Origin: Rhyacophila brunnea
Lineage: Eukaryota; Arthropoda; Insecta; Trichoptera; Rhyacophilidae
NCBI GenBank assembly: GCA_022495005.1
Contig: JAGYXB010001010.1
Location: 2,914,001-2,978,000 of the forward strand
Length of the DNA: 64,000 nucleotides
Reading direction: 5' to 3'
This document shows positions 10,584 to 21,029 of the stretch, piece by piece (the stretch's first letter is position 1; each line of letters starts with the position of its first letter). A model generated the notes under the pieces. The model was given only the letters and a program-made list of their open reading frames with translations. It had not been told where the DNA came from and searched no databases. The translations under genes and the position numbers were made by a program.

Positions 10584-11723
10584 TAGGGCCCGGATTTATA
10601 TGCTAGTGCATGTTTTGTTAGGGTGTATGCACAGCTATGAGAGCTCCACAGAAATCTGTTTTGAAAGACACAGAATCCAAAAATAAATTTTTATTGTGCA
10701 CATAAATGCATATTTGAGACGTTAGAGCATATTTGAGACATTAATGTATATATCATAAATAAATGCATATTTTAGAGCTTTTGAATTTATAATTTTAGCT
10801 TTTTTTAGACAGTTTAGATGCACTTGAATTTTTAATGCAATCTCCGATCTGTGAATTTATCAGACAAAGTGAAGTCAACTCGGGCACTATTGTAAAGTTT
10901 GTCCAACCATCTCTGTGGACGAGAGGTCGTTTTCCGAATATTAAAAAAATACTAACCGAAAAACAGAAAACAGTATTTAGGAATAGTTAAGTGTGTCGTT
11001 CTTGTTTTTTAAGTTATTTTCCTTTATTTTGTTAACTGTCAATTCATGGTGGAACTGCATTGTATTGTTGTTTTTATTTAATAAAACGCAATTTTTTTTA
11101 TAGTACTTATTCCACTTTTAATTAATATATTAGGACCGGTTTCGTCCGCTTCAGTGGGACATTTTCGACTGAATACATTTTTTTTTTATAAAACAATATT
11201 TATCAAACAAAATTCAAAGCGATAGAAATAATATAACAATAGGTACATAATAATTATCCGTCCAATAATACCTTCCCAATAACAGACTCATTTAAAACTA
11301 ATGAGGTTGGACATTAATATTTCATACTACGTCAGGGGCATTAAACAAATTATTTAAAATATTAACAAACCACAAAATATAAAACAATCTACACTTACAA
11401 TAACATTAATATCAACAAATAATTATAATTAGTCAAAATTAACAATATTTTTTTTTTTTTTTTATAAAAAAATAAAATAAAATTATCAATTGAAGTGAGA
11501 TGGAATAAAAAACAAATACAACCAAAATATGAGTCAGAATTCAATAAAAATAATAAATAATGTACAATATATAAAGTTATGTTATGACAATCCCAAATAT
11601 TAAATAGGGTACAATAATGGAGAAGACACAAAATATAATTGATCATTTAACAAATTAGAATTGGGCAAAAATGTATACCTATTAATTTCTAGGATTTCCT
11701 GTTTATCCAATTTTATAGATTTC

Positions 11724-14033
11724 TCATTCAATCAAATGCAGGATTTTAAAATTTTTACTGATATTAAAAGAGTGATTATTTAAACTTAAATGATTTCCAA
11801 AAGCTGAAGATTCATTACCATTTTTGGCACAGGCTAAATGTTCTTTGATCCTAGTATTAAAAGAACGTCCCGTTTGTCCAACATATTTGGCATCACAAGA
11901 GTCACAACTTAATAGATAAATTCCACTTTGGTTAAGTTTATCTAATCTATCTTTAGTATTCACCAGTATTGAATTCAAATTTTGTGTGTTGTAAAATGTT
12001 ACATTGAAAAGTTTTTTATCTATTTTTCTTGAAATATTTTCAGACACTCTTCCTAGGAAACATAATTTAACCCAGCGTTTATTAACACTGGCTTCATCTA
12101 TCACTAAGCCAGAAGTCACATTTAATAAAGCTAATTTTTTAGATTTGCTGGCCAGAATGCGATCAATCAAACGTGAGTCATAACCGTTATTAAAAGCGAT
12201 TTGTTTAATCGTCTTTAACTCCAAAGCAAAACTATTTTCGGGCATAGGAACCATTAATAAACGATGTATAAAAGCATGGAAAACTGATAATTTATGTGAG
12301 ATATGGTGTCTAGAAGAGTTATTAATAATGTTATCACTGAAGGTATCCTTTCTAAAAATGCTAAATGTATGTTTGTTATTTGTAATATTGATTGTTAAAT
12401 CCAAGAAGTTAATTGTACTGTTCCCTAGTTCCATTGTGAATTGAATTGACTTATTAATACTATTTATGTCTTTTAAAAAAATATCTAATTGTCTTTCCGT
12501 GCCTGACCACAAAGCTAAGATATCATCTACATATCTATACCAGTAAATGATATTTCTAAATGAATTTAAATTGCTTATCTTAGATTCGACTATATCCATG
12601 AAGAAATCTGCCAAAATAGGAGATAAGGGACTACCCATTGCCAAGCCATTAATTTGTCGATATATGTTTCCATTGAATTTAAAGTAATTCTGATCTATGC
12701 AACATTCAATCACAGACTTTATGTCTTTAGTCAACAATGGATTAAGATTCTTCATGTCTATAAAGTCCAAGATTGCTGATTTCAAATCCACTATTGGGAC
12801 ACTTGTGAATAAACTCACGACATCAAATGACACGAGTTTCGCATTCACAGGTACCACAACATTTTTGATTTTATCAACTAAATCTAAAGAATTCTTTATT
12901 GTAAATTTTGGTATAAAATCTAATTTATGTTTGAATAAATTATTACCCAATTTAGCTAATTTGTATGAAGGCGCAGAATTAAAGGAAACGACTGGTCTCA
13001 GTGGTAAATTTACTTTATGGATTTTTGGTAAACCATACAATCTAGGACACTGCGGATTCATTTGTTTATATGCTCTTTTCAACCTTTCAGTTGGTAGGCA
13101 TGCATAACAATCATTTATTAATGATTTTACTGTTTCTGCACTAACCATAGTGGGATCACGTTTCAAGACAACAAATGATGGGCCCGACAAAAGATCTTCC
13201 ATTTTTTCCACATAAGTACTCTTATTCATGATCACTGTGGCGTTGCCTTTATCTGCTTTTGAAATCACTAAATTACAAGATTTAATTTTATTTTTAATCG
13301 ATTTTACAGCACTAATTTCTGGATGATTATAATTATTATTATTATTTAATTCCTTCTTTAAAACAGTAGAACACAAGTATCGCGTCGCCATGTCCGACTT
13401 TAAAGAGATGTCAACATCAATGGCCAAGTTTTCTAAATCTTTAGTGGTTACCTGAAGATTAGGACAATATTTAAGACCTTTTTCCAATAAAGTCGTTTCA
13501 TCTTCATTAAAATCCACAGTTGTTGTGTTCACCAATCGTTCAGAAAATTTTATTTTTTCCTCAATTATATTAACATTCGCCTTTAACGTAGTTTTTACAT
13601 TCACCAATCGGTCAATTTTACTCTTTTGAGCTATAAAGGTTTTATGTACTACATTTTTAATATGTGATCTAATTTTATAATCCAGGGTATCAAATTCGAT
13701 TGGATGTAATCGGCTAGTCAATAAATTATGAATAAAGAACACATAGACGCTCGACGAATCCCTGGTGTTGTACCATTTCTTCATTTCCGATTTGATCCAA
13801 GCGAGCTGCGCAAGTTTGAGGACTTTCAACGCAATCGGAGATCCAGATTTCGTTTTTATATTCACGTACTTTGGCACAACCTTAAGGCGAAGACATTCGC
13901 GATTAAACCAGATGTGTTGTGATGATAAACTCTGTTTTAATTTGTATTTCTTATACAAGACAGTAAGTTTTGCCGTACTGGCTTCTTTAATTTCCTTTAT
14001 TTTGTTAACTGTCAATTCATGGTGGAACTGCAT
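11724..14033 (-). CDS. Penelope-like reverse transcriptase/GIY-YIG endonuclease
   Basis: A 769-codon ORF starting at ATG 14033. In order: an N-terminal basic region; PRLYGLPKIHK near residue 331; RT motif A FDVVSLFTSVP near 403; motif B INGLAMGSPLSP near 461; the catalytic YVDD near 501; FLDLTI near 543; and a C-terminal GIY-YIG domain from GIYLLSC near 704 through KYVGQTGRSFNTRIKEH, with a CxxC pair before it. This is the architecture of Penelope elements that cut and reverse-transcribe at the target. Compared with the second unit, a 4-bp insertion (around 11729-11735) shifts the frame just after the GIY-YIG domain, so about 34 C-terminal residues are replaced by an early stop. The core domains are otherwise open. 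Possibly active once; the effect of the lost tail is unknown. Confidence 0.88.
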   Translation of the reverse strand: MQFHHELTVNKIKEIKEASTAKLTVLYKKYKLKQSLSSQHIWFNRECLRLKVVPKYVNIKTKSGSPIALKVLKLAQLAWIKSEMKKWYNTRDSSSVYVFFIHNLLTSRLHPIEFDTLDYKIRSHIKNVVHKTFIAQKSKIDRLVNVKTTLKANVNIIEEKIKFSERLVNTTTVDFNEDETTLLEKGLKYCPNLQVTTKDLENLAIDVDISLKSDMATRYLCSTVLKKELNNNNNYNHPEISAVKSIKNKIKSCNLVISKADKGNATVIMNKSTYVEKMEDLLSGPSFVVLKRDPTMVSAETVKSLINDCYACLPTERLKRAYKQMNPQCPRLYGLPKIHKVNLPLRPVVSFNSAPSYKLAKLGNNLFKHKLDFIPKFTIKNSLDLVDKIKNVVVPVNAKLVSFDVVSLFTSVPIVDLKSAILDFIDMKNLNPLLTKDIKSVIECCIDQNYFKFNGNIYRQINGLAMGSPLSPILADFFMDIVESKISNLNSFRNIIYWYRYVDDILALWSGTERQLDIFLKDINSINKSIQFTMELGNSTINFLDLTINITNNKHTFSIFRKDTFSDNIINNSSRHHISHKLSVFHAFIHRLLMVPMPENSFALELKTIKQIAFNNGYDSRLIDRILASKSKKLALLNVTSGLVIDEASVNKRWVKLCFLGRVSENISRKIDKKLFNVTFYNTQNLNSILVNTKDRLDKLNQSGIYLLSCDSCDAKYVGQTGRSFNTRIKEHLACAKNGNESSAFGNHLSLNNHSFNISKNFKILHLIE

Positions 14034-14107
14034 TGTATTGTTGTTTTTATTTAATAAAACGCAATTTTTTTTTATAGTACTTATTCCACTTTTAATTAAT
14101 ATATTAG

Positions 14108-14128
14108 GACCGGTTTCGTCCGCTTCAG
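14108..14128 (-). ncRNA. Hammerhead-ribozyme-like motif in Penelope repeat
   Basis: On the minus strand CTGAAG is followed by GGACGAAACCGGTC. This contains the CUGANG and GAAA core boxes of a hammerhead, with a two-base-pair helix III (ACCGGU) ending in a GUC cleavage triplet. The same motif occurs at 11134-11154 and, with one change, at 4720-4740, so it is conserved in all three terminal repeats. Hammerheads are known in Penelope pseudo-LTRs. The base after CUGANG is C rather than A, and a helix I is not obvious, so activity is uncertain. Confidence 0.45.
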
Positions 14129-14574
14129 TGGGACATTTTCGACTGAATACATTTTTTTTTTATAAAACAATATTTATCAAACAAAATTCAAAGCGATAGA
14201 AATAATATAACAATAGGTACATAATAATTATCCGTCCAATAATACCTTCCCAATAACAGACTAATTTAAAACTAATGAGGTTGGACATTAATATTTCATA
14301 CTACGTCAGGGGCATTAAACAAATTATTTAAAATATTAACAAACCACAAAATATAAAACAATCTACACTTACAATAACATTAATATCAACAAATAATTAT
14401 AATTAGTCAAAATTAACAATAAAAATTTTTTTTTTTTTATAAAAAAATTAAATAAAATTATCAATTGAAGTGAGATGGAATAAAAAACAAATACAACCAA
14501 AATATGAGTCAGAATTCAATAAAAATAATAAATAATGTACAATATATAAAGTTATGTTATGACAATCCCAAATA

Positions 14575-15038
14575 TTAAATAGGGTACAATAATGGAGAAG
14601 ACACAAAATATAATTGATCATTTAACAAATTAGAATTGGGCAAAAATTTATACCTATTAATTTCTAGGATTTCCTGTTTATCCAATTTTATAGATTTCTC
14701 ATTCAAATGCAGGATTTTAAAATTTTTACTGATATTAAAAGAGTGATTATTTAAACTTAAATGATTTCCAAAAGCTGAAGATTCATTACCATTTTTGGCA
14801 CAGGCTAAATGTTCTTTGATCCTAGTGTTAAAAGATCGTCCCGTTTGTCCAACATATTTGGCATCACAAGAGTCACAACTTAATAGATAAATTCCACTTT
14901 GGTTAAGTTTATCTAATCTATCTTTAGTATTCACCAGTATTGAATTCAAATTTTGTGTGTTGTAAAATGTTACATTGAAAAGTTTTTTATCTATTTTTCT
15001 TGAAATATTTTCAGACACTCTTCCTAGGAAACATAATT
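14575..15038 (-). pseudogene. 5'-truncated Penelope-like ORF
   Basis: Covers only the last roughly 150 codons: the linker, the GIY-YIG domain (GIYLLSC, KYVGQTGRSFNTRIKEH) and the complete C-terminal tail ending SSPLLYPI, which the longer copy has lost by frameshift. The RT domain is absent because homology stops at about 15038 (after CCTAGGAAACATAATT). It acts as the upstream pseudo-LTR of the adjoining unit. Confidence 0.85.
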
Positions 15039-15390
15039 ACATTACAATTACATTGCATTTATTATTCAATTATTTGTACTTGTGAAAAAACTATTTTGAA
15101 AATTATAATTGATTTACTTTATATTCATTGTTTGTGTTTATTTTGTTCTGATATTGTATTATGTTAAAAAATTATTAGCTAGTTATTCGATTGTTGTCAG
15201 TAATGTTGAGAAAAGTGGGTATTTACAATTTTTCCCACAAGAAATGTCAATTTTTAACTGCATATTTCTTCGGTTTTAGTGCATATTTTATTGATCTTAA
15301 GTGCATACGTCCATGCATATAGTCATGTTTTTTGTTGCATACAAATCCGCTCCCTAAACATCACCTTCATAATTTATGGTGATTAGGTAT

Positions 15391-15784
15391 CGGTGGCGTG
15401 CGGTGACTTATGATTATAGGGATTCTGTTAAAAAATGTATGACTGTAGACATACGTATTCACTACATACCATGTCGATACTTTGGGTTTATAACTAATTA
15501 CATCTTGTCGGAAGGCTAATGAAGCACTATGGTGGTAGTTCTGCAATATTATAAACTTATGTACTTACATAATAATATTTCATTTAACGTAAAAAAGATA
15601 TTAATATTAAATAATAAAGAACCATTAGAATAATTCTTATTTATAATTTACCACACAATCGCGCAGTAAATACTTATATATATAAATATATTTTTATTAT
15701 AATATAGTAATTTACTGAATTTGTCTGAGTATCTAATCTATCTATCTTATCTAATCTACAGCATCTATATACCGCACGCCATTA
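15391..15784. mobile_element. hAT-type MITE, 394 bp
   Basis: The ends share TGGCGTGCGG in inverted orientation (CGGTGGCGTGCGG and TAATGGCGTGCGG) and are flanked by a perfect 8-bp duplication TTAGGTAT (15383-15390 and 15785-15792). No ORF. It is about 35 bp from the end of the hAT relic that holds the Penelope element. Confidence 0.8.
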
Positions 15785-15792
15785 TTAGGTAT

Positions 15793-16248
15793 AGTATGTA
15801 TTGTCAATTTACAATATAAACGATGGCCCCCCACAAGGCGGGGGGATTGACAGGTCTCTAGCCTGTGGGCCCGGGCTTAGGGGGAACCCGGCTCGGTAGG
15901 TCGGCCAGCTAAGTGTCATGAACAGAATAGTACAAAAACGACCATATTATAATACATTGATTTTTGTTTTATCTATAGAACTAATATTTTATTTTGTACA
16001 TTACATTATCCTCTTGAATCATCATTTAAACCAATTAACCTAAGTATTCGAATTAAATTTAGACGCGGAATAAAAAATATTATGTTTTTATTTTAATTAA
16101 ATAATAATTATGATATATTATATCAGATTCTTTATGAATTATTATCCATTCGGTATTCGAAAATTGATTTCCGGACAGAAAACTTTCAAACTCTTTAGAT
16201 ATGCACTACAAAACGAAAAAAATAATATCAGTAGTACGAATAAATTGA
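15793..16248. other. No gene; short GC-rich patch
   Basis: A GC-rich patch with CCCCCC/GGGGGG runs lies at about 15822-15905 in otherwise AT-rich DNA. Not identified. Confidence 0.4.
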
Positions 16249-16454
16249 AATCATTGATTCCCAACCCATGGGTTGTGTAATTTTTAGCGGGTAACCTACC
16301 CTTAAATTATGATTAAAAGTAACATTTTGATATACTATTGATTAATTATAGCATGAATAGTAAGAAAATCGCAATTTAAATGTACGTATTCTACGATTTT
16401 TGATTATACTATTATCCCTAGGGTTCCGTGGAGTACCAGTTAAGAAACGCTGCG
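16249..16454. mobile_element. Possible hAT-type MITE
   Basis: The right end reads inversely CAGCGTTTCTTAACTGG, a pattern common at hAT ends, and the left end near 16249 has a weakly similar GATTCCCAACC. No TSD was found. Tentative. Confidence 0.3.
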
Positions 16455-17795
16455 ATAGAAAGAGCATTGCACTGTCCGTAGAAATTGCTAGGAGGCGCCA
16501 AAAATCCTGCCCTGGAGCCCCTTGTCAGGATATGTAGGCCATTATATAAACCCTGTAACTGTTAATCCAAAACATTCATATTTTTATTTTAATGTAGCTG
16601 TAACTGTCCGCTACATGTATGACTGATAGCGTTAATTAATTATTCTACATGGCCTAGATAAGCCATACACATCCAGCAGCCGCCATGGCTTCATACTGGT
16701 TTTCCGCGACGCAACGAACGTTATTACGTAACGTAAAGCGCGAATCAAATTGAGGTGCATGTCGCCTAGTGTCACGCTGTCACGACGACAAATTTAGTCT
16801 ATAGTTTCGTCATTTTGCAGAATATTTTAAACGATCACCATCTCTGTAAATTCACTGAATAATGACACTGATGAAGAGTGCCAACTATAATGTATTAGTA
16901 ATTTGAATCGTCATTAATTATTCATGCTAATTTCAATTAATGTTAACAGTTTCTACGTGTGCGTGCGTTAAAATTACATTTAACATGACATCTCCATGAC
17001 CAACCCCTAAAAACAAAAAAACCTGATTTTGGCATGACAGTCAAAAAGTGTAGGCATGTAGAAGATGATAAAAACGTTCATTGAGTCATGTACATGTTGA
17101 TGCAGTGCAGTTCAGCGTGAGGTGACCTCATTGTTGTTCTGGTGATTTTGGCAGATTTTGCTAACTGGCAATGTTCGTTTAAAGGTTCGAAATGTGCTAC
17201 AGGATGGCAGCATAAGTCCGAGAACATTTTAAAACCAAGAAAAATGACATTACACACTCAGGCAGCTTACTGTGACGTCATGTGATAGTAGGAGACATGC
17301 ATCTCAATTTTATCAGAACTTAACTGAGTAAACAAACAAAAAAACACCTTCATCTTGTTAATAGTATAAAAAGATTTCGCACTTTTATTGATGAGTTCAT
17401 CTAGTATCTACTTAATTGTTATCAAAATCTACTCATTCGATTTTTTAAAAAAAAAAAGGTCATGAATGAATGGCAAACAGCAGAAAATTTTGCATTTTTC
17501 CAATCATGGAATGTCAGTCAAGTAACATATTATTAGGGTGGTGATGTAAATAATAAATGTAGTATTACATGGATTTTTGAAAATTTTATAATCCCAGAAA
17601 ACATTGTAGGTGGCTTTTGATATTTTAGAAGGATATTCTGAAAATGTAAATAATATAAATCAGCATCGAAAGCACGATTTTTGATAATGCTGGTAAAATG
17701 TCGTGAAACTTATTGAAAAGTGTAGAAAAGTCTATTAGATATTTCTAAAAGTATATATTTCTAAATATGTTCATCTTAAGCATATTATAATCTCA
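16455..17795. other. No feature recognised
   Basis: Mixed-composition DNA without a convincing ORF or repeat boundary. Confidence 0.45.
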
Positions 17796-18096
17796 CAGCG
17801 CATCTATTCTATACACAAGACTGTTTTCGGCCGCTATCTAGGGTAGGAAAGTATCCAAGTATTAGCACTTATTGTAACAATTACAATAAGGTAGTTGTAA
17901 TTGTTACAATAAGTGCTATGCTTTAACAGAACTTTTCTTGGCTGTGATAAATTTTAGAGTGAGATAGGTAGTTTTGATAGTTCAGATGGCTAACTTATTG
18001 TAATTGTTACAATAAGTAAAATATTTTGATACAAACCTACTCTAGTTAGCTGTCGTAAAGGCCGAAAGCAGTCTTGTGTATGGAATAGATACGCTG
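17796..18096. mobile_element. Foldback MITE with long arms
   Basis: The ends form long inverted repeats opening CAGCG(C/T)ATCTATTC and extending, with gaps, for about 100 bp. Inside is a nearly perfect hairpin (about 17869-17918) with arms TAGCACTTATTGTAACAATT and its complement, and a third copy of the TTATTGTAACAATTACAATAA block lies in the right arm near 17995-18019. No ORF or TSD. A related element is at 55908-56095. Confidence 0.75.
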
Positions 18097-18825
18097 AAGT
18101 TTATAAATCAAAGTAAGAGTGTCTTTAAAATTATTAAAACCTCGTTTACACTGTCTCTTATCGTAATAATATATAAGATGATGGTCAAGCGTTGACGTGA
18201 AGAGACATTTTAGCTCGCTGTAAGACGCCGCAAACTTTTGGAAAGCTAAGAAATTCTCCCTCGAAGATACCGACCCGTCCAACTGATCAAAGTAACTTAA
18301 AAAGCTCACTCTTTTCAATATATACATATATATATACATATATATATATTATATGGGGATACTCCCAGAAGATATTATCCGCATCTTGCAATATTTATAT
18401 TGTTTGAAGTTGCATAACATTGTGCCAAGCTGAAAGAGATTAGCAACAAAACTACCACGGCCGATTAAGTCCAATGGTCTGAATATAGTTTGACTATTAA
18501 TTTTCGCTAGGTAAAATATTTTTTCTAGTGGTTATATATTTCTCTGAGGTGTTTTTAAATTATATATATTCAATAAAGAATGTTACAATCTTAATTTTTT
18601 TGAATTAGTTACTTTACAACAAACAGTTTATTAAATTATTAACAAGTGAAAGTATATATCACAAAAATGAATGGAGATGCTGACACCGATTAGTAAATAA
18701 GGTAATTATTAAAAGTTTCATTAAAAAAAAAACCGATTGTCAAACAATAACGAAATTTAGAAAGGGCTTCTGTGATATTTGTAAAAACACTAGTTAAATT
18801 CGTCGTAATGAGATCGGACACAGAT
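18097..18825. other. No gene; (TA)-rich microsatellite
   Basis: A TATACA/TA microsatellite lies at about 18318-18353. A frame in this part on the minus strand (18046-18339) overlaps the MITE end and shows no family resemblance. Confidence 0.45.
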
Positions 18826-18910
18826 AGCTTAGTTAGTAGCACATGGGCGTGAGTCCCAGAGGTACGAGTTCTAACCCCGCTGGGTGTTGCATTATTTTGA
18901 AAAAGTTTTT
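18826..18910 (+). mobile_element. Diverged tRNA-derived SINE head
   Basis: TAGCTTAGTTAGTAGCACA resembles a pol III A box region, and GAGTTCTAACCCC about 35 bp on resembles a B box (GGTTCRANYCC). The spacing and surrounding sequence suggest a tRNA-like head; the body is not defined. Confidence 0.4.
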
Positions 18911-20074
18911 TTCCCATGGTTAAATTTAATATTTCTTTGATGTTTAATGATGATAAGGAATGTTACATTATTAATTAAATCTTGTGAATTTTCATTGACT
19001 AAATAAATAATTAATTAAATAATATGTCAATTAATAAAATTGGTTTAGAAGCTTAGTAAAGAATTTTCCATAGCTGCTTATGAAAATGTGTTGAATCGAA
19101 AAAAAATATATTATGAAATGTAATCAAACGTAAAATTTTATTTCGAAAACTTTTAATTATTTGTGCTATTGATACTTTCTAGCTGTATTTTACCATTATA
19201 CAGTTCAGTGTAAAGAAGTATTCTTTCTAATAAGGGGGAGTGGGGGAGGGGTATATTGGAATTCTGAAAGGGTTGTTTAACAATGGTCAAAAATAACGAG
19301 ATAGGTACGTTACTTCCCATTAACTCTGTAAAGGGTGGTCCTGTCCTATATAACATTTTCGAGAGATTTTTCATTAAGATATATAGTTATAATACTTGGT
19401 TAAACAGAAAATATTACAAATTGCTAGGGTACCTAATGTATTAATTTATCTTACGAGTTGAAGACGGACACTGTAGGGAGTACCGTGTCATTATTACATT
19501 CCTCCATTTAATTCTTTATTTTTTTATGGGCAGTGTTAGTTATTTTTTATGTAGTGTTTATGTGCTAATTTATTGTTTAATATTTTGTGAGACTTTTGTG
19601 GGCTAATTTTGAAGTTATTTTGTCTGCATAAAGCTGCGAGAGCCCATCCCTTTTTTCTAGTATTAGGCAGTCGTTAGTGACATGTCACACCGTCACATGA
19701 CTAGCAGTAATCTTCACCGATACATTTAATATAACAATCATTACATTTAATAAAACAATCATTACATTTAATATAACAATCATTACAATATCTTGTTAAT
19801 ATATACCTACATTAAAAGATTATTAAACTCGTTAAAAGTTAAAACTTATTCAGGTGTGAATTTAAAATAATCTTAAGGAAATGAATGACGGAAATGTCAT
19901 GCCACGATTATTTTTAAAGGTGCCCTTAAAATCCATTTTGTTATCTCTCAAAATATAATAGCGAGCGAAATTTTTATTTGCTTTACATAAACTTAACTTA
20001 ATATATAAAAATGTCGCCCGTGACGCAATTATGTTCGGTTTTGATTAACAGTATAGGATAAAATGATCACCCAC
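18911..20074. other. AT-rich DNA with a 21-bp tandem repeat
   Basis: No gene seen. Contains the tandem repeat listed at 19722-19784. Confidence 0.5.
19722..19784 (+). repeat. Tandem repeat, 3 x 21 bp
   Basis: Three consecutive units of ACATTTAATATAACAATCATT, the middle one with a single A-for-T change. Confidence 0.9.
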
Positions 20075-20296
20075 GATGGCCACGCGGCTTAAGCGTCGAC
20101 CTATAGTGTCGTGGATCCCAGGTTCAAATCATGGGTCTGGCAAGTACACATATTGTTTTTCAATTTATGTATAAAGTATGGATTTAATAGGTCAAGCAAG
20201 TGGCCGACATCCGTTTCTCGTAAAAACAAAATCTGTTAATACATACCTTCACCATGTGGAGGCCCATAAGGATCTTATCAGGATCGGACATGGTCG
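20075..20296 (+). mobile_element. tRNA-derived SINE
   Basis: The head has an A box (TGGCCACGCGG, 20077-20087) and a perfect B box (GGTTCAAATC, 20121-20130). The body matches the copies at 5535-5741 and 55082-55292 (GTCTGGCAAGTA, AAAACAAAATCTGTTAATAC, GGAGGCCCATA, ATCGGACATGGTC). It would be transcribed by RNA polymerase III if intact. No clear TSD. Confidence 0.82.
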
Positions 20297-20849
20297 GAAA
20301 AAAATTAAATAATCAAAATTTATATTAACTATTTTTATATGTTTAAAATATATATTATATATTATATGTTTATATGTATCGAAGTATCTATAATGCCCAA
20401 AATAATTTGACATCACTTCGTTACATTGTTCCATGCAAACACATATTTTGAAATTACCTATTATTATATTAATGAAAATATGACTATTTTATAAATTACA
20501 TCATGATCAAAAGGACCTGTTTCTGCTAGTAACGTAATATTATAATATTGGTATCTATGCTGTATCTATATAACACGTGTAGGTAGCTACCTGTAGTATG
20601 CTTTCGAACACACAGCGACAATGTAGTACTACAGCGGTTGCCATACAAATCAACATACAACGTATTTACAAAATTGACGTGGCATATCCGTTAAGATAAA
20701 CATTTTCCCGCCTAGAAAATTGAAAATCAAAGTGACGCCTGGCGGCAACCGAATAACAATTTTGTTTGAATTTGGAATGGACATCCCTCAGGCGTCAGGT
20801 GCCGTAGGCGCTCTTTCCACAGTATCGCAATAGCCTCGACGGGGTAAGC

Positions 20850-21026
20850 ACGCGCCGTTGCGTTACGCGTCTCTTGTGCCACGAGATTTTCCGAGCCCGC
20901 GGAAAACTTTTGCCTATCGAGAACTTATATCTCCCATTTTTTCGTTTATTGCGATTTGTAATACCAGAGTTGTGTATTCATCTGATTATTTACAAAGTTT
21001 CTACAGTTTTATTAATATTACATGAT
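20850..21026 (+). other. Possible host 5' exon with splice donor
   Basis: A region of raised GC and CpG content (about 20690-20920) is followed by a strong donor GATTGG|GTAAGT near 21026. This could be a 5' untranslated first exon of a gene that continues to the right. No start codon with a convincing frame and no acceptor partner was recognised, so this is a guess from composition and one splice site. Confidence 0.2.
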
Positions 21027-21029
21027 TGG

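Larger units (their letters stand above)
11018..15038 (-). mobile_element. Penelope-like element, tandem insertion
   Basis: Two head-to-tail units on the minus strand: a nearly complete one (about 11018-13990) and, upstream of it in the direction of transcription, a 5'-truncated one (13991-15038). The repeat period is about 2973 bp. The shared sequence includes the first dozen codons of the ORF, so the downstream end runs past a full unit into the next, which is the partial-tandem (pseudo-LTR) layout typical of Penelope-like elements. The two units are nearly identical, so the insertion is recent. It sits inside a hAT relic. Confidence 0.85.
10584..15356 (+). mobile_element. hAT element relic split by a Penelope insertion
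   Basis: The left end opens TAGGGCCCGGATTTATATGC and the right end, read inversely, TAGGGAGCGGATTTGTATGC, so the two ends form a TIR of about 20 bp. Between 10880 and 10985 the + strand holds a frameshifted hAT C-terminal motif (SVDERSFSEY followed in another frame by KKILTEKQK), which resembles the SVERSFSxxKxIL dimerisation region of hAT transposases. The middle (11018-15038) is a later Penelope-like insertion; without it the relic is about 750 bp. Flanks share AACATC but offset by 2 bp, so the TSD is doubtful. Confidence 0.6.

Noticed and set aside
12697..13107. 136-codon frame opposite the Penelope ORF, and a 144-codon frame at 13765-14199
   Set aside because: Both are antisense shadows of the reverse transcriptase gene with no domain of their own.
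19722..19784. Short tandem repeats considered as a CRISPR-like array
   Set aside because: The 21-bp units are contiguous with no spacers, in an animal genome. It is an ordinary tandem repeat.
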